Assembly: GCA_033980235.1 (NCBI GenBank)
Contig: CM067079.1
Span: 25,310,158-25,374,157 of the forward strand
Direction of reading: 5' to 3'
Length of the DNA stretch: 64,000 nt
Source of the DNA: Diadema setosum
Taxonomy: Eukaryota > Echinodermata > Echinoidea > Diadematoida > Diadematidae
Below, piece by piece: positions 1-15,079 of the stretch (its first letter is position 1; every line of letters begins with the position of its first letter). The position numbers were made by a program, and so were the translations under genes. The notes below the pieces were generated by a model. It saw only the letters and a program-made list of their open reading frames with translations, did no database searches and had not been told where the DNA came from.

Positions 1-269
1 CAAACAAAATGTCAAATATGAAACTATTACTAAGTAGTAGAAGACTCACTTATTGAGGGCCCAAAAGGATTAGCCCACATGCCCTTTATATAACACCCAT
101 ATATGTGTGCATTTAGTTGTTGCCATGTTGAGCAGACCTCAGGCACGATCTCATGTATAAAGGTACACATTTAAAATGTTTGTAAGTAAACTGGTTTAAT
201 TCATTTACTAAAAGATAACGCCACTGTTTCTGCATGTTGTGTAATTATGCATTTCTCTGCACAGCTTTA

Positions 270-4857
<4,588 letters not shown>

Positions 4858-4885
4858 TGCGCGACTATTGAATGGTTAACCTTTT

Positions 4886-4893
4886 ACTTCCGG
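4886..4893. promoter_or_regulatory. ETS/GABP-like motif ACTTCCGG
   Basis: CCGGAAGT on the minus strand, 28 bp upstream of the PCCB ATG. ETS sites are frequent in TATA-less and bidirectional promoters and in promoters of nuclear genes for mitochondrial proteins. An 8-mer match only. Confidence 0.45.
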
Positions 4894-5087
4894 GGCACCA
4901 GTCATCATCGCAGCTTCTCTACTTTTTTTTTTTCGTTGTATAATTTGTTTTTCTTCAAGGTTATACACTGCGATAGACATGTATTCATAATTTTTGGCTA
5001 GTATTTAATGAAATCCCAAAAGTATAGTCTGAATCATTCGATGAAATTATCGTTTGAAAAAGGTCAGCATGTCAAAGTTCAAATAAG

Positions 5088-5095
5088 TGACGTCA
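5088..5095. promoter_or_regulatory. CRE palindrome TGACGTCA
   Basis: A perfect 8-bp CREB/ATF-type palindrome 13 bp left of the foldback target duplication. Being palindromic it could serve both genes. Binding is not shown. Confidence 0.5.
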
Positions 5096-5108
5096 ATAGC
5101 ACCGGTAA

Positions 5109-5116
5109 ACATCGAT
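5109..5116. repeat. Left target-site duplication of outer foldback
   Basis: ACATCGAT, repeated in direct orientation at 13428-13435 immediately outside the other end of the element. Confidence 0.75.
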
Positions 5117-6733
5117 GGTTCCTGGACAACTCGACCGCGGGATAAGTCGTCCCTGGACAACTCGTCCCTACCCCTGGACAGCTCGACCGGGTCGAGTTGT
5201 CCAGGGGCGGGTTTGCGATTGGACAACTCGACCCAACTTTATTTGTGCCTGATTTTTACAGAATGGAACACATTTTTGTCATAATATTGACATAGGTTAG
5301 TGGAATGATGTATGAAAAAAATGTTTTATCGCATTTTAAGGCAATTCCTGTTTATTTTCTGACGCTGCGAAGCAATATTTAACGGTATCTTCTCTGCTCT
5401 GAGAGTCTCGGTGACCGGGCTTTTTCTTGTGACGAAAGTTTGCATGGTAAGGTGAAATTTGTTGAGAAATTTCCATTAAATGCTTAACACCAGCAATAAA
5501 ATATGGTATTTTACATAGGTACATGTGTTTTCTATCCTTGGTGACATTTTCATGGGCAGAGGAATCGTTTTAGTATGAAAAATGAAACAAATGTCTACAG
5601 TATGTCGAATCGTCTTCGTTCGTACTTGTTCGGTTTCCATATCGCGGGACGCGCGCCGTGCTGCTAGCTCGCCCTCTGGCCACCGGACCCCCTCTCTCAC
5701 GTGCACCGATACCAGCACAACTTGTGACGACAGCCCGTTTGGTAAGGTGAAATTTGTTGAGAAATTTCCTTTAGATGCGAATAACCAGCAATGAAATATA
5801 GTATTTCATATAAGTACATGTATTTTCTATCCTTGGTGACATTTTTATGGGCAAATGAATCATTTCAGTAAGAAAAATGAAACAAATCCTATGTCGAATC
5901 GTCTTCGTTCGGTTTCCACACCGCGGCACGCTGCTCTCGAGAGTGGCGCACGCAACCACCGATACCCGCCCGCGGGCCCCCGGGCTGTAGGGCTGGCAGT
6001 CGTGCAGCTCGATGGGTGGAGCGAGCTGTGTCGCTGCGTAGCTACGAAGTCGACCGTGATCTTTTCTTCGACATTTGAACTAAATTCCAGTCCATGAAAC
6101 TATTTCATACCTCTCTTTTAACTTTGAACGATGTTATACTGACTAAATGGTTTGAAAAGTGTCTGAAATTTCACCGGAACTGTATTGATTCGTAAAAGTC
6201 ATCAACAACATGACAACCAGTCTTCTCATGCAAGCCCAAATTCTCCGCACTACCACTGCCATACGCTACCCACAAGCTATGGAGACAGTACTGTGTGGTC
6301 TGTGGGGACCATGTACTGTACTGTCAACAAATAATGGGGGAAAAAGGATGGTGACAACAAAGGAAATAAAATTTCTCACTCCTTTTCTTTTACTTTTTTT
6401 TTGTGGTTTGTTTATTTCTGTTTTTGCAAAAAAAAAAAAAAAAAAGGAGAGTTGCTCTGCATGTCCTGCATTCATAAAAAAGAAAAAGAAAAGAAAAGGG
6501 TGTACATGAGGTACTGGCTGTCTTAGCTTGTCTGAAAACTTCAAATGTATGTGTATTAATCCTCTATTTTTTTTTTCTATGCACTTCTTTCTCAGTCTTT
6601 GCAGAAGATATTATTTTTTGGGGAAAAAATGCCTGTTACTTACACTTAAACACTTGTAAGTTATATTTACCAGTAATTTCTGACAGTGCTTTTCTGAAGT
6701 TGATGATATGATCTGAACAAATCCTTTTTAAGA
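5117..6733 (+). repeat. Outer foldback, left arm
   Basis: Reverse complement of 7129-8666 continued by 13350-13427. Paired positions sum to about 13860 over most of the arm, with single-base length changes only in homopolymer runs. The outer ~90 bp is an array of GGACAACTCG-type repeats; the inner part has GC-rich blocks near 5640-5720 and 5920-6050. ORFs here are mirrored in the other arm and are not genes. Confidence 0.92.
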
Positions 6734-7128
6734 AAAAAGAGGGAATGAAAGGGGGGGGGGTATCCACGGCCTTTTATTTATCAGGGCATAAACAAAGGTG
6801 CATTTCAATTCCATCTTGTCTTATTTTTTGTCCCAGTTTGATGTGAATTCATCAATCTACTTATCTGGTATCTAGATATTATAATTTGTTGTTGCCATGG
6901 CAATGCAGTTTCTCCCACTGATGGAAATGTGTCTTTCTCTTTTTCTGGCTAATGCAAACAGGACTCCACAGCTGGGATATTCAGTTGCAGGTGCAAGGTG
7001 GTTAGCAGTGCATCAAAAAGGGATCCCCCCCCCCCCCCCCCCCATGGATTCCTGGTGCTTTTTTTTTTTTTGTTGTTGTTGTTGGTCTCATCAGCAATGG
7101 CCAATACAATTCTAATTATGGTCATAAT
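6734..7128. other. Spacer of the outer foldback
   Basis: Unpaired central segment with a G10 run near 6752, a run of about 18 C near 7026-7043 and a short GTT repeat. No coding signal. Confidence 0.7.
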
Positions 7129-8666
7129 TAAAAAGGATTAGTTCAGATCAAATATCATCAACTTCAGAGAAGCACTGTCAGAAATTACTGGTAATATAAC
7201 TTACAAGTGTTTAAGTGTAAGTAACAGGCATTTTCCCCAAAAAAATAATATCTTCTACAAAGACCGAGAGAGAAGTGCATAGAAAAAAAAAAATAGAGGA
7301 TTAATACACATACATTTGAAGTTTTCAGACAAGCTAAGACAGCCAGTACCTCATGTACACCCTTTTCTTTTCTTTTTCTTTTTTTTTATGAATGCAGGAC
7401 ATGCAGAGCAACTCTCCTTTTTTTTTTTTTTTGGCAAAAACAGAAATAAACAAACCACAAAAAAAAGTAAAAGAAAAGGAGTGAGAAATTTTATTTCCTT
7501 TGTTGTCACCATCCTTTTTCCCCCATTATTTGTTGACAGTACAGTACATGGTCCCCACAGACCACACAGTACTGTCTCCATAGCTTGTGGGTAGCGTATG
7601 GCAGTGGTAGTGCGGAGAATTTGGGCTTGCATGAGAAGACTGGTTGTCATGTTGTTGATGACTTTTACGAATCAATACAGTTCCGGTGAAATTTCAGACA
7701 CTTTTCAAACCATTTAGTCAGTATAACATCGTTCAAAGTTAAAAGAGAGGTATGAAATAGTTTCATGGACTGGAATTTAGTTCAAATGTCGAAGAAAAGA
7801 TCACGGTCGACTTCGTAGCTACGCAGCGACACAGCTCGCTCCACCCATCGAGCTGCACGACTGCCAGCCCTACAGCCCGGGGGCCCGCGGGCGGGTATCG
7901 GTGGTTGCGTGCGCCACTCTCGAGAGCAGCGTGCCGCGGTGTGGAAACCGAACGAAGACGATTCGACATAGGATTTGTTTCATTTTTCTTACTGAAATGA
8001 TTCATTTGCCCATAAAAATGTCACCAAGGATAGAAAATACATGTACTTATATGAAATACTATATTTCATTGCTGGTTATTCGCATCTAAAGGAAATTTCT
8101 CAACAAATTTCACCTTACCAAACGGGCTGTCGTCACAAGTTGTGCTGGTATCGGTGCACGTGAGAGAGGGGGTCCGGTGGCCAGAGGGCGAGCTAGCAGC
8201 ACGGCGCGCGTCCCGCGATATGGAAACCGAACAAGTACGAACGAAGACGATTCGACATACTGTAGACATTTGTTTCATTTTTCATACTAAAACGATTCCT
8301 CTGCCCATGAAAATGTCACCAAGGATAGAAAACACATGTACCTATGTAAAATACCATATTTTATTGCTGGTGTTAAGCATTTAATGGAAATTTCTCAACA
8401 AATTTCACCTTACCATGCAAACTTTCGTCACAAGAAAAAGCCCGGTCACCGAGACTCTCAGAGCAGAGAAGATACCGTTAAATATTGCTTCGCAGCGTCA
8501 GAAAATAAACAGGAATTGCCTTAAAATGCGATAAAACATTTTTTTTCATACATCATTCCACTAACCTATGTCAATATTATGACAAAAATGTGTTCCATTC
8601 TGTAAAAATCAGGCACAAATAAAGTTGGGTCGAGTTGTCCAATCGCAAACCCGCCCCTGGACAACT
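7129..8666 (-). repeat. Outer foldback, right arm (proximal part)
   Basis: Inverted copy of 5195-6733. It stops at GGACAACT (8659-8666), which is repeated at 13342-13349, where the remaining 78 bp of the arm resume. Confidence 0.92.
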
Positions 8667-8983
8667 AGGGATCCAGGACAACTCGCCCTCGAGACAAGTC
8701 ACCCCGGAGACAGCTCGCCCTCGATTTTCGAGGGCGAGTTGTCTTGGGTCCGAGGGCGAGTTGTCTCAAGTGGCGAAGGAATATACCCCAAATGATTGAT
8801 TTAATTTCAGACAAAATAAAAGCTGCTTCAAAATAATTTTGCATTTATCTGCCTAAGTTAAATATCAGAATGCACACAGTTTCTATTTTCTCTGATTAAA
8901 ATCATTGTTAAGATGAAAATTATGGCATTCTGAATCGCATTTTCCCAGCCCTGAGATCGCAAGACTTGCCGAATCGTCAATGT

Positions 8984-9479
8984 CCGATCTGAGCTCGCCT
9001 CCTGATTCCCATCGGCAAACTGCAGTAAATTTTTTGACTTTGAATGCACCTCTGAGACTTCATTTATGAATCAGGTTTGTATTATTGATTAATGATGCTA
9101 GATAGTAGGTTAAATTCGATTAATATTTCACTATCTTTGTTTCTTCAGCAGAAGAAGAAGCAGAGTCGATCTCGCCCTCGCCCCTTTTTCTCCGGCTAGC
9201 GCGGAGTGCATTGTGTGGGCTGCATTATGGCCCGATCTGAGCTCGCCCCTTGATTCTCATCGGCAAACTGCAGTAAATATTTCGACTTTGAATGCACCTC
9301 TTAGACTTCATTTATGATTCAGGTTTGTATTATTGATTAATGATGCTATATAGTAGGTTGAATTCGATTAATATTGTACTTTCTTTGTTTATTCAGCAGC
9401 ACAAGAAGTAGAGTCAATCTCGCCCTCGCCCCTTTTTCTCCGGCTAGCGCGTCGTGCATTGTGGGCTGCATTGTGTTCC
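8984..9479. repeat. Tandem 248-bp duplication in the inner foldback's left arm
   Basis: CCGATCTGAGCTCGCC at 8984 recurs at 9232, and both copies run to TTTTTCTCCGGCTAGCGCG and GGGCTGCATT. The right arm (12640-13341) has one copy, so the duplication arose in one arm and accounts for most of the length difference. Confidence 0.82.
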
Positions 9480-9645
9480 CGTTATGCCAGCGCTGAGCGT
9501 CGCTCGGCCGAGACTCCGGGGTAAACTTCTCTGGCCTCCCGTTGGCTTTCCATTACCGGCCGGGTTTAACTAATGGGTTAATGGATTTAATGCGTCGCCG
9601 TCTTCACGATTTGAAGTTGAATTTGATATAATTTTGATGATGAAC

Positions 9646-12639
9646 TTCACTTATAAAATATTTCTCCCCTGTGAGTGGCCGTGGGTGAACATAGCCCTCC
9701 TAATCTACCCTGTGCAATTTAGTAGTATAGTACAACTTCACAGTCTTTTGATGGCCATGGCATATTAAAGTTAGACCTAGATCAAGGTACCAGGGTAAAA
9801 TCACGGTAAAGTCTGAGTGACTTAAAATTTTACTAAAAACACTAACGGTACCGGTAGTCATACAGTTAGATCTAGATTTCTAGATTCTAGTAAAATTACT
9901 GCTTACTGGGCGTCATGCGTCATCATGAGTATATGACATAGGAAATTCAGGTAGGCCTATTGGCCTACCACAACTTTATACGGCCACGGTCATAGTCTGG
10001 ACTAAAACTGTTAGTCTGGATCTGGATCTGGATGTGAGTACAGTGCAGGACCGACCTTTCAGTATAAAGCACCAGCTGAGAGAGGGCGCGTGGTTTTTAG
10101 TCGTAATGGAGATGGCTTTTCTCGAGTTTTGCTTTAATTTAAAGACTTCGGGTGATGTACTACTGACAACTTCAGTGGGAAACTGATCGATGAGTTGTTT
10201 TCACACACACACACAAAAATTTTTTAGTTGCTCTGTTTTACAAAGTCTGACTGAATACACTTTGTATGATTTGTAACGTATTTCTCTACAGTTAATTGTC
10301 TACATTACAATCTTTGAATTTCTTGGTTGTGATGTTTCGCTTTGGTCTTATTTTTGAGAGAAAATTTTCAGCCACAAATTGTACGTATGTAGCCATGAAT
10401 TGTACATATGTAGAAATCTATTGTGTGAAAATTTTAGCAAATTTGAGCAATGAGAACTTATTTTTTCATATTTTTACAAATTGCTGAATGGGGAAAAAAA
10501 AAGACCGATCCACGCCCGTGTTATACTGCATGAAGGTCATATGATAAGTGTTCAGTGTTCATATTTCAATGCTTGTTCAATTTCTAAAGATATCATAAGC
10601 AAAAACATAGTATTTTGGCTTAATATGTCATTGTTTGAGTGTCACAGCTTGGATATCAACTCTAGTCATAATAAATCTCACATTCATTCTTCTGTGTTTA
10701 CAAATATGAGAATGGATCCAAACACTGTGCGCACATTCAAGGTCAAACTGTACAGATAATTTTTTGATGAAAAATATCATATCTTCCAAAGTACCAGCTC
10801 TAATTTCATAAAACTTTGTAATAATGGTCACTATATGTCTGTTACCTGTTCCTGAAAGTTTCACCTCTTCACTCTTTGGCATAAGTGAAATATGATAAAA
10901 TATGTAAAAGTGGTTTTATTTGAATTCAAAATAATGCCAACAAAATTGATCATCCATTTCGAGAAGTGAAAATATGACATTTATTCATATTTTGTGATAT
11001 GTCATGGCTATGTGCTGGTAATGAATGAAAGGGATATTTATCAGGAATATCTAACAGCAATACCAGATGAAAAAACATTCTTTCTTTTTAATGAATTTTC
11101 GACACCCCTAATTAAAACGCTAATTTATGCACAGTTTAATGCAAAATTTTGACTCTTTCTTTACATGAAATGAAAATTTGAACAGTCAGCTACAACATAA
11201 AGCAAAAAAAAAAAAAAAAGCATTTTCACCAAGTTTTTTTCATTTTTCCCCTGTTACACAATTGCATACCCTGATTGTGCTATTGACCAGTAGGCATATA
11301 ATAAATGTCAGGACAAATGTAATTCAGTGATATGATATCCATTTGTAAACTGCCCTCTGCCTGCATGGTCCGTGGAATACTGTAAGTTATGTAATTGAGT
11401 TGGGGACAAATTTTATGAAGCTATTTGTGTTTAGACCTCCATATATTATTTCCTAAATAGCCTACCAGCATTTTTAATATAGGCAGTGTATACTGACAAG
11501 CGTGTGTTTTATTCTTGCAGCCAAACACCGATATTGATATGTTGGGCTTCGTAAGTGACTAAATAAGGCTGTATAAGTAAGGGAATTAGGCTCAGATCAC
11601 ACACACACACACACACACACACCCAACGTTTGTTTTTACTCACAGTTTACACTCTTTATTGAACATACTTTCCTATTTCACTGTTGGCCAATGACTGCAT
11701 ACATGCACATCATACTGACCTATTTGCGATTATGTTTCATGAATCGCTCCCCTGGTTGGCTCTAGTGCTTTTCAGTTCTAAGCAACGAATACAGTGCCCA
11801 CTTAGAGGACAAATCCGGGCCAGGATTGTTATGATTTAACAGTAAAGAGGAAAAATTTTACCTACAGAATGGTGCAAAAATTATGAAAATTGGAAGAGAA
11901 ATAAGGGAGATATGACATTTTGAAATTTCATGTTTTTTTTTTCAGAAAATAAAATTTCTTGACCTGTTCTTATGGATATTTAAATGAGTGAGGTGATGAT
12001 GTCATCCCCTCACAATTTGTTATATACTATTATATATGAAATTTGATTTTTTTTTTTGTTTTTTTGTTTTTTTTTTTGGCTGATACAGGTAAACCCATAT
12101 CCCTGTATGAAAATATGTCAGAATAGCAGGTAAGCTTTACAGGTACTGTCTTATATCTGAAAGATGAGATTTTTTTGTTGTTGTCATTTCTGTAAATGAA
12201 TTGTGAAAATTGTGAGGGAATGACATCATTAACTCCCTCATTTGAATATTCATAAGGACTGGTCAATAAATGTTTTCCAGAAATATGTGTAATTCCAAAA
12301 TGTTATATCTCTTTCATTAGGTAGGTATCCATAGGTAAGTCAGCCTCGCAGTGTAATTTTCAGAACATCATCGGAATCTGCAGCATTTTCTTCACAACAC
12401 GAGTATTTCAGCCGACGTTCTACAGTTGTACAGTCAACGATATATTATAATTTCCAATCTTTATATTAGTGTTATAAACATACTGTTAGTGAATAGTATT
12501 AGTTTGCATAGCCTAGGCTACTAACAGTTACAGTTCGAGTTAGGGCCTATTTAGCCTCTACTTTCTATTAAAAAAAAAAAATCAATCGAAATTAGGGTTA
12601 TGCTCACCACTCAGTGGGAGACATGTAATTAGGAGTCGA
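9646..12639. other. Spacer of the inner foldback, no gene recognised
   Basis: AT-rich, longest ORF under 100 codons, none recognised. It has a (CA)n tract at 11599-11622, an exon-like 30-nt segment at 11521-11550, and a smaller imperfect inverted repeat at about 11890-12322 that is probably another miniature element. Confidence 0.6.
11890..12322. mobile_element. Imperfect inverted-repeat element inside the foldback spacer
   Basis: Left GAGATATGACATTTTGAAATT pairs with right AATTCCAAAATGTTATATCTC in part, and ATTTAAATGAGTGAGG with CCCTCATTTGAATATTCAT. The ends are not sharply defined. Confidence 0.5.
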
Positions 12640-13341
12640 GTTCATCTCAAAACGATAACAAATTCAACTTCAAATCGTGAAGACAGCGACACATGAAACC
12701 CCGCCAGCAGTGGAAAGCCAGCGGGCAGCGGGAGGCCAGAGAGGCGAGAGGTTTACCCCGGAGTCGCCCCCGCGCGACGCTCAGCTCTGCCTCTGGGTAT
12801 AATGCAGCGGTCATGCAGCAACCGAACCCACAATGCACGCCGCGCTAGCCGGAGAAAAAGGGGCGAGGGCGAGATCGACTCTACTTCTTCTTCTGCCGAA
12901 TAAACAAAGAAAGTGAAATATTAATCGAATTCAACCTACTATATAGCATCATTAATCAATAACACAAACCAGAATCATAAATGAAGTCTAAGAGGTGCAT
13001 TCAAAGTCGAAAAATTTACTGCAGTTTGCCGATGAGAATCAGGAGGCCGGGCATGGACGATTCGGCAATTCTTGCGATCTCAGGGCTGCAGAATGCCATA
13101 ATTTTCATCTTAAAAATGATTTTAATCAGAGAAAATAGAAACTGTGTGCATTCTGATATTTAACTTTGACAGATAAATGCAAAATTATTTTGAAGCAGCT
13201 TGAAATTAAATCAATCATTTGGGGTATATTCCTTCTCCACTTGAGACAACTCGCCCTCGGACCCAAGACAGCTCGCCCTCGAAAATCGAGGGCGAGCTGT
13301 CTTCGGGGTGACTTGTCTCGAGGGCGAGTTGTCTGGCGCCC
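12640..13341 (-). repeat. Inner foldback, right arm
   Basis: Inverted copy of the left arm 8667-9645 without its 248-bp duplication. It contains CGCTAGCCGGAGAAAAAGG near 12842 and ends in CGCCCTCG/GAGGGCGA repeats. Confidence 0.85.
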
Positions 13342-13427
13342 GGACAACTCGACCCGGTCGAGCTGTCCAGGGGTAGGGACGAGTTGTCCAGGGACGACTT
13401 ATCCCGCGGTCGAGTTGTCCAACCCCC

Positions 13428-13435
13428 ACATCGAT
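13428..13435. repeat. Right target-site duplication of outer foldback
   Basis: ACATCGAT, identical to 5109-5116. Confidence 0.75.
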
Positions 13436-13552
13436 TTAGAGCTTTTTCTGGTATGCGTCGCTTCAGCTGAGGTCGTGATCCGGCGGGATTTGTAGAAAAA
13501 AACTGAACTATAATAATTTACCGACTTATTTTCGGATACATTCACAATAGAT
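13436..13552 (+). promoter_or_regulatory. MSL2 5' flank / 5' UTR
   Basis: Only 117 bp separate the transposon duplication from the MSL2 ATG. No TATA box is evident. An in-frame TAA at 13514-13516 marks the 5' limit of the MSL2 ORF. The promoter must lie in this strip, in the transposon, or in the displaced PCCB-side half. Confidence 0.5.
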
Positions 13553-15001
13553 ATGAATGCAACCACACTTTATGTATCAACGTGCCGATACATTTTGCAG
13601 GCAGACTTTGAAAACTGTGAATCTTGGGCAGATCTTTATCGCTTGTTGCCCTATCTACGCCAGTCTTTGTCATGCTGTGTGTGTGGAGCTCTTCTCGACG
13701 ACCCTCAGGGACCGACGGATTCCAACTGTCAGCATTTCGTTTGTCGGACTTGTGTTGGGGGTAAAATGCTCCTTAAACCATCTTGTAGCTGGTGCAAGGA
13801 CTACGCGAAATTCGCTGACGTTTTGCAGCTCAGAATACTACTCTCCTGCTACAAAAAGTTATGCGAATACATCGCTGCCACACCCATCGCACGCAGCCTC
13901 GTCGGTGCGAACGGTGAATCCAACAGCACTCTGACCATTCTTCAGGAGGGAATGGCGATCAACGCCACGCACGAGAGCGCGAACGTGATGGGCACCGATA
14001 AAACCCTCAATATCCTCGATATACTGGCTAAGGCGAATTCACACGATAAGACGCGAGCCAACAATTCAAAGTCACCGCGCCGCCGTCGTGGGCAACGCCA
14101 GCGCCAGCGGGATAGCGATTCCACTGGCCTGGGGGAAGGGGGATCCCCAGCACCGTCGGGCGCCAGCGGATCGGGTAACCCGGAAGTGGGATCACCCACG
14201 CGACTTGATGGCCTTAGCAATGGGCTTGATAGCTCAGATCATCAGGATACTGGTGATAATCATCATTCCTTCTGCAGTACATCAGTTTCGGGCTCGGATA
14301 GTTCCAGAGTGAAGCTTAAAAGGAAACACCACGGTGGAGACCACAAAAGCAAAGCAAAGAAGAAGAAAAAGAAGCGCGACAAGGACAAGCAGCGAAAGCT
14401 TGACGGAGAAAAATTGAGGCATGGTTCGGGTAGCCGCAGCAGCAGCAGCCGTAGCAGCAGCGCAAGGAAGAAGAGGAGGCACAAAAGTCACAAAGATGAG
14501 TCGCGGAAAGACAAGCAAATCTCTAGCGCAAAGGAGACTGCTAAAGAGAAGGAACAGAAGGAGGGACTGAAGGAGGTTTCAAAGGAGGAGGAGCTGCAGG
14601 AAGAGCCAAGCACAAAGGAGAAGTTGACCAACGGGGATCTGAGCCCAGCAGAGTCCGAGTTGGGACCTGACACGCCAAAGAAATTGTCCCTGGTGATATC
14701 TGGCCACCGAGCAAAGTTGCTGAAAGCTGGCAAATCCCTCCCGCCCATTTCGGGATGTCGCTGCGGGACGTGGAACCGGCACCCCGGGTTGAACACCTGC
14801 TGTGGAAATCGCTGTCCGTGCTACATGGAGGAAAAAGGCTGCGGCAAATGCAAGTGCAAAGGTTGTCGCAATCCCTTCAATGCGGACGATGCGGAGAAGA
14901 AAAAGAGTAGGGCTCAAGCGAAGAGTGATTCGAAGGAATCTCCTCAGAAGCGAGACACGAATGGCGATAGTGATTTAGACATTGATGTCACTGATATCTG
15001 A
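13553..15001 (+). CDS. MSL2: MSL2 homologue, RING E3 ubiquitin ligase / MSL complex subunit (482 aa, single exon)
   Basis: The N-terminus (NATTLYVS, LLPYLRQSLSCCVCG) matches vertebrate MSL2. RING ligands are Cys41/Cys44, Cys59/His61, Cys64/Cys67 and Cys78/Cys81, followed by the family-specific LKPSCSWCKDY and CYKKLCEYI. Residues ~160-390 are low-complexity, Ser/Lys/Arg-rich and probably disordered. A nine-cysteine CXC domain follows (Cys402 to Cys438). In the family MSL2 partners MSL1 in the male-specific-lethal complex and has E3 activity reported toward histone H2B and p53. It is shorter than human MSL2 (about 577 residues), mainly in the linker. The start is supported by an upstream in-frame stop; codon use is markedly GC-richer than the surroundings. 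Human MSL2 splits this region with an intron; here it is uninterrupted. Confidence 0.95.
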   Translation: MNATTLYVSTCRYILQADFENCESWADLYRLLPYLRQSLSCCVCGALLDDPQGPTDSNCQHFVCRTCVGGKMLLKPSCSWCKDYAKFADVLQLRILLSCYKKLCEYIAATPIARSLVGANGESNSTLTILQEGMAINATHESANVMGTDKTLNILDILAKANSHDKTRANNSKSPRRRRGQRQRQRDSDSTGLGEGGSPAPSGASGSGNPEVGSPTRLDGLSNGLDSSDHQDTGDNHHSFCSTSVSGSDSSRVKLKRKHHGGDHKSKAKKKKKKRDKDKQRKLDGEKLRHGSGSRSSSSRSSSARKKRRHKSHKDESRKDKQISSAKETAKEKEQKEGLKEVSKEEELQEEPSTKEKLTNGDLSPAESELGPDTPKKLSLVISGHRAKLLKAGKSLPPISGCRCGTWNRHPGLNTCCGNRCPCYMEEKGCGKCKCKGCRNPFNADDAEKKKSRAQAKSDSKESPQKRDTNGDSDLDIDVTDI

Positions 15002-15050
15002 CCCTGAAGACAAAATTTCTTGTATAATTCTGTGTTCTGCCATCATTTTG

Positions 15051-15079
15051 AATAAATCGGGTGTAGATTTTAAAATAAA
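15051..15079 (+). terminator. MSL2 polyadenylation signals (two AATAAA)
   Basis: AATAAA at 15051-15056 and again at 15074-15079, 50 and 73 nt past the TGA. Either would give a very short 3' UTR. Confidence 0.65.

Larger units (their letters stand above)
4858..5108. promoter_or_regulatory. PCCB-side half of a former PCCB/MSL2 bidirectional promoter
   Basis: The 251 bp between the PCCB ATG and the left target duplication of the foldback element. No TATA box is positioned for PCCB. It holds an ETS-type motif close to the ATG and a perfect CRE palindrome close to the insertion point. Joined to 13436-13552 it would form a head-to-head promoter of about 376 bp. The role is inferred from position and motifs. 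Confidence 0.55.
8667..13341. mobile_element. Inner foldback element, 4675 bp, inserted in the outer element's terminal repeat
   Basis: Arms are 8667-9645 and 12640-13341 in inverted orientation with about 3.0 kb between. Its tip repeats are GAGGGCGAGTTGTC variants, distinct from the outer family's GGTCGAGTTGTCC. It is flanked by an 8-bp direct repeat GGACAACT (8659-8666, 13342-13349). Deleting it plus one repeat restores a continuous outer right arm matching the left arm, which shows the order of insertion. No transposase ORF is seen. Confidence 0.85.
5117..13427. mobile_element. Composite foldback (TU-like) transposon, 8311 bp, filling the PCCB-MSL2 intergenic space
   Basis: The outer element has long inverted arms: 5117-6733 on the left, and 7129-8666 plus 13350-13427 on the right, the right arm being interrupted by a second foldback. 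The arms are near identical, about 1.6 kb each, around a roughly 395-bp spacer. Tips are arrays of short variants of GGACAACTCGACC in both orientations. An ACATCGAT direct repeat flanks it. Long arms, repeat-array tips and an 8-bp duplication resemble, from memory, the TU foldback elements of sea urchins. No transposase is visible, so it would be non-autonomous. Confidence 0.88.

Noticed and set aside
5336..8524. Pairs of equal-length ORFs (60-99 codons) on opposite strands, e.g. 6210-6509 plus and 7351-7650 minus
   Set aside because: They are the two arms of the outer foldback read in mirror; no conserved protein feature, and homopolymer runs fill part of them.
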